From Myxosarcina sp. GI1 (GTDB taxonomy: Bacteria; Cyanobacteriota; Cyanobacteriia; Cyanobacteriales; Xenococcaceae), in contig NZ_JRFE01000026.1 of NCBI RefSeq assembly GCF_000756305.1, positions 31,147 through 95,146 of the forward strand: a stretch of DNA of 64,000 bases, written 5' to 3'. Below are positions 20,463 to 29,646 of the stretch, one piece after another (the first letter of the stretch is position 1; every line of letters starts with the position of its first letter). A program made the translations under genes and the position numbers. A model generated the notes under the pieces. The model had not been told where the DNA came from. It saw nothing but the letters and a program-made list of their open reading frames with translations, and did not search any database.

Positions 20463-21015
20463 TGCGATCGTATCTTTTAAAAATAAAAAATTATTGGTTG
20501 TAAACTTATTAGCTCGGCTTAGCTCGGCGCAAATGTGCCATTTTCACCAAAGTTTGTAGAGGGGCTACATAATGTTGACAAAATGAAGCCAAGTCCCGTC
20601 GCTTGAGGTCTGGGCAGTGTTAACTTTGATGGCTGGCGACGCTATACCGAGTTTGTGACTTGTATAACTTGAAGAAAACGCATAGTTTGGAACAATAACG
20701 CACAACGTCAAGGAACTTGCTATTTTCATCATAAATAAGTTAAATTTTTAGCATTTATAAGAGCGAGAAGTTGCTATCTTCTTTCTCCCATACCCGTCTA
20801 TCTTCATACTATCGTGCCGTAATCTATAGCGTAACAATTTGTTATTATCCTTATTAACATCTATCATTAGCAGTCTCTCAACATCCTACCAAAGTAGGAG
20901 ATACTTTGTCAGTTTTTTGTATTAAAAATGTAATTATAAAAACCCGTACTTATGCTAACTTGTTAGATGAATTATTAAGATCGAACAAAAAATCACTAAA
21001 ATTAAAGTAGCAATA
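20463..21015. other. 553-base intergenic region with a possible gene relic
   Basis: Divergent region upstream of the response regulator. On the minus strand 20509-20619 reads as an open C-terminus-like segment (PDLKRRDLASFCQHYVAPLQ then TLVKMAHLRRAKPS, stop). It has no start codon and is closed by a stop upstream. It could be the tail of a lost gene or of an insertion element; I could not identify the family. The remainder is AT-rich and contains nothing I can name. Confidence 0.4.
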
Positions 21016-21300
21016 ATGAATTCTCGCTCGGCAAAATTTTTGGGTTTAGTATATCGTAAAGAACCAATTTCGGGCTTTATTTTAATTTTAGGCATAACAG
21101 ATGCCACAATCGGAGGAGTTAGCGGACACTGGAGTTTGCTGTCGGTTGGTATAACGTTGGCTTTAATAGGATTACTTACTCGTTGGAGACAGACACAGAA
21201 AACCACAGAAGTGGTTACTTTCAATCCAGCTAGACATTTACTACCACCCAATTCTTCTCGTCCTCCGCTACCGTTTTTAATTAGTGAAAAAGGTCCGTAG
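21016..21300 (+). CDS. Small membrane protein (two hydrophobic segments)
   Basis: 94 residues. Two closely spaced hydrophobic segments (ISGFILILGITDATIGGVSG and LLSVGITLALIGLLTRW, about residues 18-54) are followed by a polar, Pro-rich tail. It probably sits in a membrane with both ends on the same side. It ends three bases before the DUF3288 gene, and the pair forms an apparent operon. I do not recognise a named family. Confidence 0.65.
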   Translation: MNSRSAKFLGLVYRKEPISGFILILGITDATIGGVSGHWSLLSVGITLALIGLLTRWRQTQKTTEVVTFNPARHLLPPNSSRPPLPFLISEKGP

Positions 21301-21303
21301 ATA

Positions 21304-21585
21304 ATGGTACTAGACCAAAAGCATCCCCAGGAGAAACGCGACCGCGCAGTAGTAAACGATTTATTACATGGAGAACCTAGCGATCGCAATTTAGTAGAGC
21401 TAGGGCGTTTGATTATTCGCTATCACAATTTTCCTGGAGCGAGGCAAATTCAGCAAGATCTAACAACGGTATTAAACAACTGGCAATTAAACGAAGAACA
21501 ACTTTACGCCAAGACTCGCCAAATCCACGCTGAGGGAAATATCTATCGTCGAACCGCCTCGGGAGAACAACAAGATTGGACTTGA
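21304..21585 (+). CDS. DUF3288 family protein
   Basis: 93-residue soluble protein with the DUF3288 pattern: KHPQEKRDRAVVNDLLHGEP, LVELGRLIIRYHNFPGARQI and LYAKTRQIHAEGNIYR. It is a cyanobacterial family of unknown function. The ATG at 21304 follows the preceding stop codon after three bases, so translational coupling is likely. The high charge and lack of hydrophobic segments suggest a cytoplasmic protein. Confidence 0.8.
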   Translation: MVLDQKHPQEKRDRAVVNDLLHGEPSDRNLVELGRLIIRYHNFPGARQIQQDLTTVLNNWQLNEEQLYAKTRQIHAEGNIYRRTASGEQQDWT

Positions 21586-21765
21586 ACCACGCCAGAATTA
21601 CTAGAAGTCAAGTAAACATCAATCGAAATTTAGTAGAAAATTCTTGTAGCGATCGACTTATTGTTATTTTTTAATTTAGTTTGAAAAAAAGGTAACTTAA
21701 GTGGTTACGAGAAAATTTTATAGTTATAGTGAGCGATATATTTAATTAGGAGCAACAGTTACAAA

Positions 21766-21906
21766 ATGTCAGACTTAAATCGTGGAATCATGAAATTTGA
21801 TGGTGCGGACAAACCAGTAGTTGTTGCCGTATCTGCCACTTTAATTTTCGGTAGTATCATTGCCTTAATCGTTTGGGCTTTGCAATCTGCCTATCAGATA
21901 GTTTGA
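21766..21906 (+). CDS. 46-residue single-helix membrane protein
   Basis: A short gene with a clear Shine-Dalgarno sequence (AGGAG at 21748-21752, 13 bases before the ATG). It encodes a polar N-terminus (MSDLNRGIMKFDGADKP) and one transmembrane helix (VVVAVSATLIFGSIIALIVW), ending in ALQSAYQIV. Its size and shape resemble the small single-helix subunits and assembly factors of cyanobacterial photosynthetic and respiratory complexes. I recognise the pattern as a conserved cyanobacterial protein but cannot assign it to a named subunit. Confidence 0.75.
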   Translation: MSDLNRGIMKFDGADKPVVVAVSATLIFGSIIALIVWALQSAYQIV

Positions 21907-21997
21907 TGGCTGCTATATTGACGGACTTAGAAAAATAAAATCGTAATTTTACTTTTTGCTCTCTTGTTATGCTATTATCAGTAACTGTGGCATAAAT

Positions 21998-22079
21998 GGG
22001 TCGGTGCCCGAGTGGTTAATGGGGGCGGACTGTAAATCCGCTGGCTATGCCTACGTTGGTTCAAATCCAACTCGGCCCA
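21998..22079 (+). tRNA. tRNA-Tyr(GTA)
   Basis: An 82-base class II tRNA with a long variable arm. The acceptor arm GGGTCGG pairs with TCGGCCC with two G-U pairs, and the anticodon loop in GGACTGTAAATCC carries GTA. The T-arm is GTTGGTTCAAATCCAAC. No CCA is encoded after the discriminator A. tRNA-Thr follows 16 bases later. Confidence 0.95.
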
Positions 22080-22095
22080 TACATTTTATTTTATT

Positions 22096-22167
22096 GCCCG
22101 TGTGGCTCAGTGGTAGAGCACACCCTTGGTAAGGGTGAGGTCACGAGTTCAATCCTCGTCACGGGCT
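22096..22167 (+). tRNA. tRNA-Thr(GGT)
   Basis: A 72-base tRNA. The acceptor stem GCCCGTG pairs exactly with CACGGGC, the anticodon loop CTTGGTAAG carries GGT, and the T-arm contains GAGTTCAATCCTC. No CCA is encoded. It is probably cotranscribed with the tRNA-Tyr 16 bases upstream. Confidence 0.95.
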
Positions 22168-22351
22168 TTGTTTATTTGAGTTTGATAGCCAACTGTTGTT
22201 ATATTTATTTGTTTTGTTGCGATCGCAAGCGACACAACTACATGGCTATTTATCTGGCGGGGTCGCCTCTTTGTCAAATTGAGCGCATGTCTACAGTTGT
22301 ATAACCTTGCTATTATCTATAGAATCGGTATAGTAGTTTCTTCGCTAGCCC

Positions 22352-23833
22352 ATGTTTAATTGGTTTCGCCGCAACGAGAAAGCATCTAAATCAAAGTCTA
22401 AACCCGATCGGGAAGTACCAGCTAAAGATACACCAGCAGCCCCAAATAAGACAGTAGCAGAATCAGAAACATCTACGTCTCAGGTAGATTATCTCGCCTA
22501 TGCCAAGGCAGCATATCAAAATATTCAGCAGCGTAAAGAACAACAAGAAGAAACCAAAACGGTAGCTGAAGCCAAAAAAACCGAATCGTTAGAGGCTGAA
22601 ACGGAAATTGCTGATACCAACACCGAAACAACTGCAACACCGCAGCAGCCTATTTCCGAACCAGAAGTACAACCCCAATTAGATGAAGTTGAAGCTTCTT
22701 CAACTTCGGCAGAAAATGTTCCTGTTTGGATGCGAAAATCTCAAGGTTTGGAAAAATTAAAGGCAACTGCGATCGAAACTCCCGAACCAGAAACCAAGCC
22801 AGAAGCGAGTAGTACAGTCAAAGAAGAAATTGACGAAGATTTTATTTGGTCGGCAAAAGTACTTGCCGATCGCGGCAGAACTGCTGAGGATGTCTCGGAA
22901 GAAGAAATTAGTTGGTTGACTAAGTTGCGTCAGGGATTGGGCAAAACTCGTCGGGGACTGGTAGATAGCTTAAAAGCTGTCGTAGGGAAAGGACCTTTAA
23001 ATGATGATGCGGTAATGGAAATTGAAAGTCTATTATTGCAGGCAGATGTAGGCATAGAAGCTACCGATTATATAATTGAAACCTTACAAAAGAAATTGCG
23101 CGAGGAAACTCCACCCCCCGAACAGGCGATCGCCTATCTCAAATCAATTTTGCAAGATATTTTAGACAAACCTCTGGCAGGGACAGAAGATACTGCATTT
23201 GTTCCCGAACAAGGTAAATTGAATATTTGGCTGTTAACTGGAGTTAATGGCGCGGGAAAAACTACTACCATTGGTAAACTGGCAAATTTAGGACAAAAAT
23301 CGGGCTATAGCTGTCTTATTGCTGCTGCCGATACCTTTCGTGCCGCTGCCGTCGAACAGGTAAAAGTTTGGGGAGGACGTAGCAATACCCCTGTAGTGGC
23401 GAATCCTGGCAAAAATACCGATCCTGCTGCCGTAGTGTATGACGCGATCGCCGCCGCTACTTCTCGTAATACTGAGTTGCTGTTAGTCGATACGGCAGGA
23501 AGATTACAAAATAAACAAAATTTGATGGCAGAACTTTCAAAAATACGCAAGATTATAGATAAAAAAGCTCCTAACGCTATAGTAGAATCTTTACTAGTTT
23601 TAGATGCCACATTAGGTCAAAATGGTTTGCGACAAGCCCAGGTATTTTCTGAAGCGGCTCGACTAAGTGGTGTAGTTTTAACTAAACTCGACGGTAGTGC
23701 TAAAGGCGGCGTAGCTCTAGCTGTGACTCAACAGTTAAATCTGCCAATTCGCTTTATTGGAGCGGGTGAAGGAATCGAAGATTTACGTCCTTTTTCCAGC
23801 TACGAATTTGTCGAAGCTTTGCTAAATGGATAG
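22352..23833 (+). CDS. ftsY: Signal recognition particle receptor FtsY
   Basis: 493 residues. A long acidic, low-complexity A domain (about 1-175; rich in Glu, Thr and Ala) precedes the N domain and the SRP GTPase domain. The P-loop is LTGVNGAGKTTTIGKLA near residue 295, followed by ADTFRAAAVEQ, LVDTAGRLQNK and VLTKLDGSAKGG. FtsY receives SRP-bound ribosomes at the membrane for cotranslational insertion, including of thylakoid proteins. The A domain reaches the membrane interface and varies between species. Transcription may follow the tRNA pair but a separate promoter is likely in the 184-base gap. Confidence 0.96.
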   Translation: MFNWFRRNEKASKSKSKPDREVPAKDTPAAPNKTVAESETSTSQVDYLAYAKAAYQNIQQRKEQQEETKTVAEAKKTESLEAETEIADTNTETTATPQQPISEPEVQPQLDEVEASSTSAENVPVWMRKSQGLEKLKATAIETPEPETKPEASSTVKEEIDEDFIWSAKVLADRGRTAEDVSEEEISWLTKLRQGLGKTRRGLVDSLKAVVGKGPLNDDAVMEIESLLLQADVGIEATDYIIETLQKKLREETPPPEQAIAYLKSILQDILDKPLAGTEDTAFVPEQGKLNIWLLTGVNGAGKTTTIGKLANLGQKSGYSCLIAAADTFRAAAVEQVKVWGGRSNTPVVANPGKNTDPAAVVYDAIAAATSRNTELLLVDTAGRLQNKQNLMAELSKIRKIIDKKAPNAIVESLLVLDATLGQNGLRQAQVFSEAARLSGVVLTKLDGSAKGGVALAVTQQLNLPIRFIGAGEGIEDLRPFSSYEFVEALLNG

Positions 23834-24217
23834 ATAACTATTACTATTAATTAACTCAATTTTTACAATTGGATAATTTGAGTATTTTTAACTATTTTTC
23901 TTGGCACTAAGAGCGATCCAAGCTATTATTAACCAACTACTAAAGTAAAGATTATCTTGTCATTTTTCGACACAGCAATCTTTAACTGGCTCTCTGTATC
24001 AATTGTTTAATAAAAATTAAGATTTTTAATTGAATTGTCAGGCAGAGCAAGTTGTTAGAAAATGCTTACTTATTATATAGTGAAGCATATTTTCGTTCTA
24101 ACAAAATTTAAGGTTATTTTAAGAGCAATAGCAGTAAATACTCAGTACTCTTAAAACTCAATTATTAGCGATTGATGTAGTAAAAATATTGTTGTAATCT
24201 TCCACCCTGTAGAGGCA
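23834..24217. other. Intergenic region between ftsY and the SpoIIE-type phosphatase gene
   Basis: 384 AT-rich bases. Just after ftsY there is a weak hairpin (ACTCAA near 23852 with TTGAGT near 23877, followed by ATTTTT) that may end ftsY transcription. The rest holds nothing I can identify and presumably includes the promoter of the downstream gene. Confidence 0.4.
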
Positions 24218-25636
24218 ATGACCGTTACTCCTTTTGGCAACACCTCTCAAAAACTAAATACTCTCAGTGCTGCTTCAAGAGGTGAAGCAAATCCAATTTT
24301 GGCATTAAAAGAATTAGTTGCCAATCTCCAAAGAGAACAAAATAAAGTTCAAGATTTGTTAAGCTCTTTAGGATTTGCTCTCCGCAGCTTTAGTAATCTA
24401 AATCAGTTTCTCGAACTAACTCCTTTAATGGCAGCTAGAGTGACCGATTCGGTTGGAGGGGCTTTGTTGTTATACAAAGATAACGGACAGGTACGTCTAG
24501 AACAAATTCATTGTCAGGACACTCAAATCGGTCTGGAAATGCGGCGCGTGTTCGAAACGGTTAACAAAAGTCTCAATAGTCAGCGAGACAATAAAAAAGC
24601 CCTTGCCGTTGCCGAGTCACAACTTTCTGGCGTTATAGACGAAAAAATTCAGCAAGAACTAGGTGCTACTCCAATTAGGATTTTTGGTACTCCCGTATTA
24701 GTCAAGAATATCGAACGCGGTCGTCTCTACGTTTTTAGCACCGAACCCGATTACAATTGGACGCATACGCGAAGAAAACTGACTCAGTTAGTAGCCGATC
24801 AAACCGCGGTAGCGATCGCCAATCACGAACTAACGGTAGAACTACGTTCTAAAGAGCGACAAGACCGCGAATTAGAAATCGCCTCAGAAATTCAGTTGCG
24901 GTTGTTGCCGAGCAAATGTCCTCAGATAGAAGGATTGCAAATTGCCGCCAAGTGCCAAACTGCAAGTAGGGTAGGTGGAGACTATTACGATTTTATCCCT
25001 ACCAACTACGATCGCCTTAGTGGCGATCGCAGCGAAGAAGCATCATTAGTTCCCTGGAGTATTGTTATTGGCGATGTTATGGGCAAAGGTGTTCCTGCTG
25101 GTTTGATTATGACCATGACTAGAGGAATGTTGAGAGCCGAAGTTTTAAACCGACATTCTCCTGCCGAAATTATGCGTCATTTAAATCGGGTAATGTACGC
25201 CGATTTAGAAAACTCCCATCGTTTTGTAAGCATGTTTTATTCGGAGTACGATCCTATAACCAAACAGCTTTGTTTTACCAATGCCGCTCATAATCCACCA
25301 CTATTATGGAAAGCCGCTACCGACACTATAGAGAAATTAGATAGTTGGGGAATGCTGATTGGTTTGGATATTGATTCTGAATATGAAGATGCTGTAGTGC
25401 AGCTTGCTCCCAGAGATACAGTTTTTTACTACACTGATGGCTTTACGGATGCGGCTAATGAAAGTGGAGTTCGTTTTGATGAAGAAAATCTCTGCCGTAC
25501 TTTTAAATGGGCTTGTCAGCATCTAGAAAGTCCCGAAGAAATTTTAGAGTATATTTTTAGCTGTGTAGAAGAGTTTAGCGGCAGCAACAATTATGGTGAC
25601 GATATGACTTCAATTGTGATGCGAATTAGTAAGTAG
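24218..25636 (+). CDS. SpoIIE/RsbU-type PP2C serine phosphatase with N-terminal GAF-like domain
   Basis: 472 residues. The N-terminal half (about 40-205) is GAF-like, ending in LTQLVADQTAVAIANHELTV. A short coiled linker (KERQDRELEIASEIQLRLLP) leads into the PP2C/SpoIIE phosphatase domain: GGDYYDFIP, VIGDVMGKGVPAGLIM, NAAHNPPLLW, YYTDGFTDAAN and NNYGDDMTSIVM. These supply the metal-binding Asp residues. Such proteins dephosphorylate anti-sigma-factor antagonists in partner-switching systems. No anti-sigma or STAS gene is nearby, so its partner is unknown. The start ATG is preceded by AGAGG. Confidence 0.9.
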   Translation: MTVTPFGNTSQKLNTLSAASRGEANPILALKELVANLQREQNKVQDLLSSLGFALRSFSNLNQFLELTPLMAARVTDSVGGALLLYKDNGQVRLEQIHCQDTQIGLEMRRVFETVNKSLNSQRDNKKALAVAESQLSGVIDEKIQQELGATPIRIFGTPVLVKNIERGRLYVFSTEPDYNWTHTRRKLTQLVADQTAVAIANHELTVELRSKERQDRELEIASEIQLRLLPSKCPQIEGLQIAAKCQTASRVGGDYYDFIPTNYDRLSGDRSEEASLVPWSIVIGDVMGKGVPAGLIMTMTRGMLRAEVLNRHSPAEIMRHLNRVMYADLENSHRFVSMFYSEYDPITKQLCFTNAAHNPPLLWKAATDTIEKLDSWGMLIGLDIDSEYEDAVVQLAPRDTVFYYTDGFTDAANESGVRFDEENLCRTFKWACQHLESPEEILEYIFSCVEEFSGSNNYGDDMTSIVMRISK

Positions 25637-25794
25637 GGATGGAAAGGAAATTTATAACGATACGTCCCGCTAGTAGAATGTAAAAATTAATCGTTCGCTC
25701 GGTTAAATATTATACTTAGGTATGAGAAATATCGCTCTAAATTTGATAATTTAGTGAAAATAGAGCGATCGCGCTATGCCAAATACCAAGCCTT

Positions 25795-26160
25795 TAATGC
25801 TCGATTGTTTCACATCAAACTCGATCGAATACAGAACGTACGTTTATTATTCTCAGTTTGGAATCCACTCAGTTTAGCCGTGCGATTCATGAAGCGATCG
25901 ACCCCGATTCAGTCGAACTCTTGCCTCTCTTTATTCAAGCCGAGCCGTTAATTTATCAAATTGGATTGGCACTTAAGTCAGAACTGGCAACAGGTGGAGT
26001 AGGCGGTCGTCTTTATGCTGAGACGATGGCAAATGCTCTGGCGGTTCGTTTACTAAAGCACTATACAACTAAAAATACTCCAGTTCTTATTATTCGGGAG
26101 GATTGACCAAAGCGAAGCTAAAGCAAGTTATCGATTACATTAACGAGTATTTAGAGCGAA
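25795..26160 (+). pseudogene. AraC-family regulator relic, frameshifted and truncated
   Basis: One frame around 25810-26106 reads as the ligand-binding half of an AraC-type regulator (NTERTFIILSLESTQFSRAI, HEAIDPDSVELLPLF, QIGLALKSELATGG, YAETMANALAVRLLKHY). It ends at TGA 26104-26106. The next frame continues with the expected start of the DNA-binding domain (LTKAKLKQVIDYINEYLERN). At about 26160 similarity stops and a different gene tail begins. The N-terminal part is also out of frame or missing. The gene is dead. Confidence 0.75.
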
Positions 26161-26341
26161 ATATGATGCAGCTTTACTGAGGATTCAAGCTGCTGGCGTA
26201 CAAATGATGAACTGGTTTAGTGTAGCTTGCGAACTGCATCGAGACTGGCAGAACGATATTGAAGGTTTGGGTGTTTTGTTGTCTAACTATATTCCCAATT
26301 ATCGTAATTTGATGACTAGTTATTTTGTTACGGAAAAATAA
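26160..26341 (+). pseudogene. C-terminal fragment of an isochorismatase-like cysteine hydrolase
   Basis: In a third frame the sequence YDAALLRIQAAGVQMMNWFS, then VACELHRDWQNDIEGLG and a tail ending YRNLMTSYFVTEK, reads as the C-terminal ~60 residues of a cysteine hydrolase (isochorismatase superfamily). The catalytic N-terminal part is absent. It joins the AraC relic directly, as expected if a deletion removed the end of the regulator and most of a neighbouring hydrolase gene. Confidence 0.65.
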
Positions 26342-26564
26342 GTTTTTCAGTATTGCTAATTGGGAAATGGTTTGAATGCTGCTAACGGAACTGAAAGAGT
26401 TTTATTGTTTATCAGTCAGCGATCGCATTTTGACTACTTACAAGTTATTGATAACTTTCAAGCCAGAAGACGACAAAAATACTATTTCTTTTGGGTTCTT
26501 TTGGTAAAAGTTGAGCTACATTTTTTTTATAGCCAGCTTGTCTAACTTTTAAACCGTTAATCAG

Positions 26565-27125
26565 ATGGACACTTTAGCATCCGAGCCAAACCATCAAGTA
26601 ACAGCTATTATTTCACATTATATTCGTCCTGGTCGCGAACGAGGTTATGAAGAATGGCTCAATGGAATTTCTCAAGCAGCCAGAAAATTTGAAGGTCATA
26701 ATGGAATAACTATTCTCAAACCGCAACCTGGTTCTAGAGCAGAATATGTAATTATTTTACGCTTTGACAAATATCAAAATCTCTGCCGCTGGATGCGATC
26801 GCCCGTAAGAAAAGAATGGCTCGAACTTGCTACACCTTTAACTGAAAAACCTGAAAACGTTCAAATTCTTACGGGTTTAGAGTACCTAGTTTCCCTTCCC
26901 CATACTGCTTCTTCTCTTCCACCAAAATATAAAACGGCTTTCGTCACCTGGATTGGAGTTTTTACATGTGTATCTATTTTAGGTTACTTTTTAGCACCTT
27001 ATTTAGAAGATTTACCCTATTTATTACGTCAAGCGATTATGACAGGATTGGTTGTTATTTTACTAGCTTATGTAGTAATGCCTAAGTTAACTCGTTTATT
27101 TTATGAGTGGCTTCATTCATCATAA
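26565..27125 (+). CDS. ABM-domain protein with C-terminal membrane anchor
   Basis: 186 residues. Residues about 10-100 form an ABM-type dimeric alpha/beta barrel (VTAIISHYIRPGRERGYEEW, HNGITILKPQPG, EYVIILRFDKYQNLCRWM). The C-terminal part has two hydrophobic helices (TWIGVFTCVSILGYFLAPYL and QAIMTGLVVILLAYVVM). Cyanobacteria and other bacteria have this fusion widely; its chemistry is undefined. The ATG at 26565 is the natural start. It stands alone beside the regulator/hydrolase relic. Confidence 0.8.
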   Translation: MDTLASEPNHQVTAIISHYIRPGRERGYEEWLNGISQAARKFEGHNGITILKPQPGSRAEYVIILRFDKYQNLCRWMRSPVRKEWLELATPLTEKPENVQILTGLEYLVSLPHTASSLPPKYKTAFVTWIGVFTCVSILGYFLAPYLEDLPYLLRQAIMTGLVVILLAYVVMPKLTRLFYEWLHSS

Positions 27126-27477
27126 AAACTGTATTTTACCTCTGATGTGAATTATCTCAAACTCTCGATTGGGTTAGGGAACAGGCAACGGAGAATAGGG
27201 AACCGTGCTAAATAACAATAGAATTATAGTTTGAGCGTCTAATACACATTAAATGTAGTTTAGATAACTAGAATTAAAGTAAACACGATATTTATTACGT
27301 CTAATATTATTTATTCTTGCTTTATTAACAAATGTTGTTACGACAGGCATTCATTTCATTGGTAATCATAAACGTAAAGAAATTTTAACGTTAGTAAAAA
27401 TATAAGGCGATTATAACTTTTCTAGTTTAGATTGGTCGTCGCTCTGCTAGCTAAACTAAGTAAGTTATCGCTCGACT
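27126..27477. other. 352-base intergenic region
   Basis: AT-rich, with a purine-rich GGGAACAGGCAACGGAGAAT stretch near 27178 resembling the degenerate short repeats common between cyanobacterial genes. No hairpin with a T-run or open frame of note was seen. Confidence 0.35.
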
Positions 27478-27693
27478 ATGGAAATTTTAGATATTCAGCT
27501 ATTTCAGATAATTGTAGAAAACTCCTACGATTATTTAGTTGCATTTTCCAGTATTTTGGCACAGTCAATCGAAGACCCCGACATTCTCGGTCAAATGCAG
27601 GATGCCTGGAATAATTTTTTAGAATCAGGGCAGGCATGGGCTTTGGCAATTGGTGCTTTTCTAGGCTATACCTTTAAAGGATTTACAGGTTAA
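27478..27693 (+). CDS. Small hypothetical protein with one hydrophobic C-terminal helix
   Basis: 71 residues: an acidic, mildly hydrophobic N-terminal half (LDIQLFQIIVENSYDYLVAF, SIEDPDILGQMQDAWNNF) and a hydrophobic Gly-rich end (WALAIGAFLGYTFKGFTG). I do not recognise the family. The ATG at 27478 has no strong Shine-Dalgarno sequence. The balanced composition and the position directly before argH make it plausible but not certain. Confidence 0.5.
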   Translation: MEILDIQLFQIIVENSYDYLVAFSSILAQSIEDPDILGQMQDAWNNFLESGQAWALAIGAFLGYTFKGFTG

Positions 27694-27767
27694 GTATTTG
27701 GTATAACGATCGCCGATAATTTAATTTAAAATATATTGCGACCCATAATACCAATAAATATATAATC

Positions 27768-29153
27768 GTGACCGAGAAACAGACCTGGAGCGATCGCTTT
27801 GAAACTGCCCTAAATCCCGCGATCGCTATTTTTAATGCTAGTATTGGCTTCGACATCCAATTAATTGAATACGATCTTACGGGTTCGATTGCTCACGCTA
27901 AAATGCTAGCCAAAACAGCTATTATCTCCGATGCAGAAGCAGAACTGTTGGTATCTGGGTTAGAGCAAATTCGCCAAGAATATCGTCAGGGAAAGTTTAA
28001 TCCAGGAGTAGAAGCCGAAGACGTTCATTTTGCCGTCGAAAAAAGGCTTACCGAAATTGTCGGCGATGTTGGTAAAAAACTACATACGGCGCGATCGCGC
28101 AACGACCAGGTAGGCACTGATATTCGTCTGTATTTAAAGGCTGAAATCGAGCAAACACAGGAGCAAATCAAAGCCTTTCAGTCAGCTTTATTGGCACAAG
28201 CCGAACAACACGTAGAAACTTTAATACCTGGCTATACTCACCTGCAACGGGCGCAGCCATTGAGTTTGGCTCATCATCTACTAGCCTATTTTCAAATGGC
28301 ACAAAGAGATTGGGAAAGATTGGCTGACGTATATAAAAGAACAAATGTATCCCCTTTGGGCTGCGGTGCTTTAGCGGGAACGACTTTTCCTATAGATCGA
28401 GCATACAGTGCCAAATTGTTAGAATTCGATCGCCCTTATGAAAATAGTTTGGATGGAGTCAGCGATCGCGATTTTGCTATTGAATTTCTCTGCGCCGCTA
28501 GTCTGATTATGGTGCATTTGAGCCGCTTGAGTGAAGAAATGATTCTTTGGGCATCTCAAGAATTTAACTTTATTACTCTCAAAGATAGCTGCGCTACTGG
28601 TTCGAGCATCATGCCTCAAAAAAAGAATCCCGATATTCCCGAACTAGTGCGAGGCAAAACAGGTAGAGTTTTCGGACATCTTCAGGCTTTGCTGGTAATT
28701 ATGAAAGGACTGCCGTTAGCTTATAACAAAGATTTGCAGGAAGACAAAGAAGGTATTTTTGATAGCGTTAAAACTGTTAAAAGTTGTCTGTCGGCAATGA
28801 CAATATTGCTAAATGAAGGCATTGAATTTCGTACCGCCAGACTCAATGCTGCCGTAGCTGAAGATTTTTCCAATGCTACCGATGTTGCCGATTATCTGGC
28901 AGCCAAGCAGGTTCCATTTCGCGAAGCTTATAATTTAGTTGGCAAAGTAGTTAAAACTAGTTTGGCTGCGGGTAAACTACTCAAAGATTTAAGCTTGGAA
29001 GAATGGCAACAGATTCATCCCGCTTTTGAAGCCGACATCTATCAGGCGATCGCGCCAGAAAGAGTAGTATCGGCACGAAATAGTTATGGCGGTACTGGTT
29101 TTGAACGAGTCCGACAGGCGATCGCTGTTGCCAAATCTCAGCTAAATTCATAA
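27768..29153 (+). CDS. argH: Argininosuccinate lyase
   Basis: 461 residues, full length, starting at GTG. It splits argininosuccinate into arginine and fumarate, the last arginine step. Fumarase/aspartase superfamily blocks are present: [34 protein letters not shown] and the signature [12 protein letters not shown] with the catalytic Ser. The reading frame is intact. It is followed at 32 bases by a Nudix gene and then an M28 peptidase, all on the plus strand, probably one transcription unit. Confidence 0.97.
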   Translation: MTEKQTWSDRFETALNPAIAIFNASIGFDIQLIEYDLTGSIAHAKMLAKTAIISDAEAELLVSGLEQIRQEYRQGKFNPGVEAEDVHFAVEKRLTEIVGDVGKKLHTARSRNDQVGTDIRLYLKAEIEQTQEQIKAFQSALLAQAEQHVETLIPGYTHLQRAQPLSLAHHLLAYFQMAQRDWERLADVYKRTNVSPLGCGALAGTTFPIDRAYSAKLLEFDRPYENSLDGVSDRDFAIEFLCAASLIMVHLSRLSEEMILWASQEFNFITLKDSCATGSSIMPQKKNPDIPELVRGKTGRVFGHLQALLVIMKGLPLAYNKDLQEDKEGIFDSVKTVKSCLSAMTILLNEGIEFRTARLNAAVAEDFSNATDVADYLAAKQVPFREAYNLVGKVVKTSLAAGKLLKDLSLEEWQQIHPAFEADIYQAIAPERVVSARNSYGGTGFERVRQAIAVAKSQLNS

Positions 29154-29185
29154 ATCCAATCGTTTTTTAAATTAGCTATTGTCTT

Positions 29186-29644
29186 ATGCGTCGTACTTGG
29201 CGATTTATTTCTACCGTAATGGGCATTATTTTCCGCCACCCCGTGACGGGAACGACAATTATTCCTGTCTTGCCTGATGGACGTATCGTCCTGGTACAGC
29301 GCAGCGACTCAGAAAAATGGGGGCTGCCTGGGGGAATGGTAGACTGGGGAGAAGATATTCCTACTGCCGCTCGAAGAGAATTAGCTGAAGAAACGGGGTT
29401 AGAACTAGTCAACATCGAGCGTTTAATCGGTGTTTACTCCGATCCCTATCGCGATCCTCGCCTTCATTCAATTTCTGTTTTAGTAGAAGCTAAAGTTACA
29501 GGAGAGATAGAGATCGAAGATAAGTTGGAAATTTTACAGGCAAAAGCTTATTTACCCGAAGAATTACCCTTGGGCGATCTCAGCCACGACCACGACCGCC
29601 AGCTGAAAGATTACCTTGATGGCAAAATCGCGCTCGTTAAATAA
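29186..29644 (+). CDS. Nudix hydrolase
   Basis: 152 residues with a complete Nudix box, GX5EX7REUXEEXGU, at residues 50-72 (GMVDWGEDIPTAARRELAEE then TGL). Nudix enzymes hydrolyse a nucleoside diphosphate linked to another group; the substrate here (for example an oxidised nucleotide or ADP-ribose) cannot be told from the sequence. Its stop codon lies two bases before the start of the M28 peptidase gene, suggesting translational coupling. Confidence 0.9.
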   Translation: MRRTWRFISTVMGIIFRHPVTGTTIIPVLPDGRIVLVQRSDSEKWGLPGGMVDWGEDIPTAARRELAEETGLELVNIERLIGVYSDPYRDPRLHSISVLVEAKVTGEIEIEDKLEILQAKAYLPEELPLGDLSHDHDRQLKDYLDGKIALVK

Positions 29645-29646
29645 AA

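Noticed and set aside
26360-26545. Open frame of 61 codons between the hydrolase fragment and the ABM-membrane gene
   Set aside because: Starts at a weak codon in a decayed region, has irregular composition and no Shine-Dalgarno sequence; probably random.
27432-27614. 60-codon frame overlapping the 71-residue gene before argH
   Set aside because: Overlaps a better candidate in another frame and has an unlikely Arg/Cys-rich composition.
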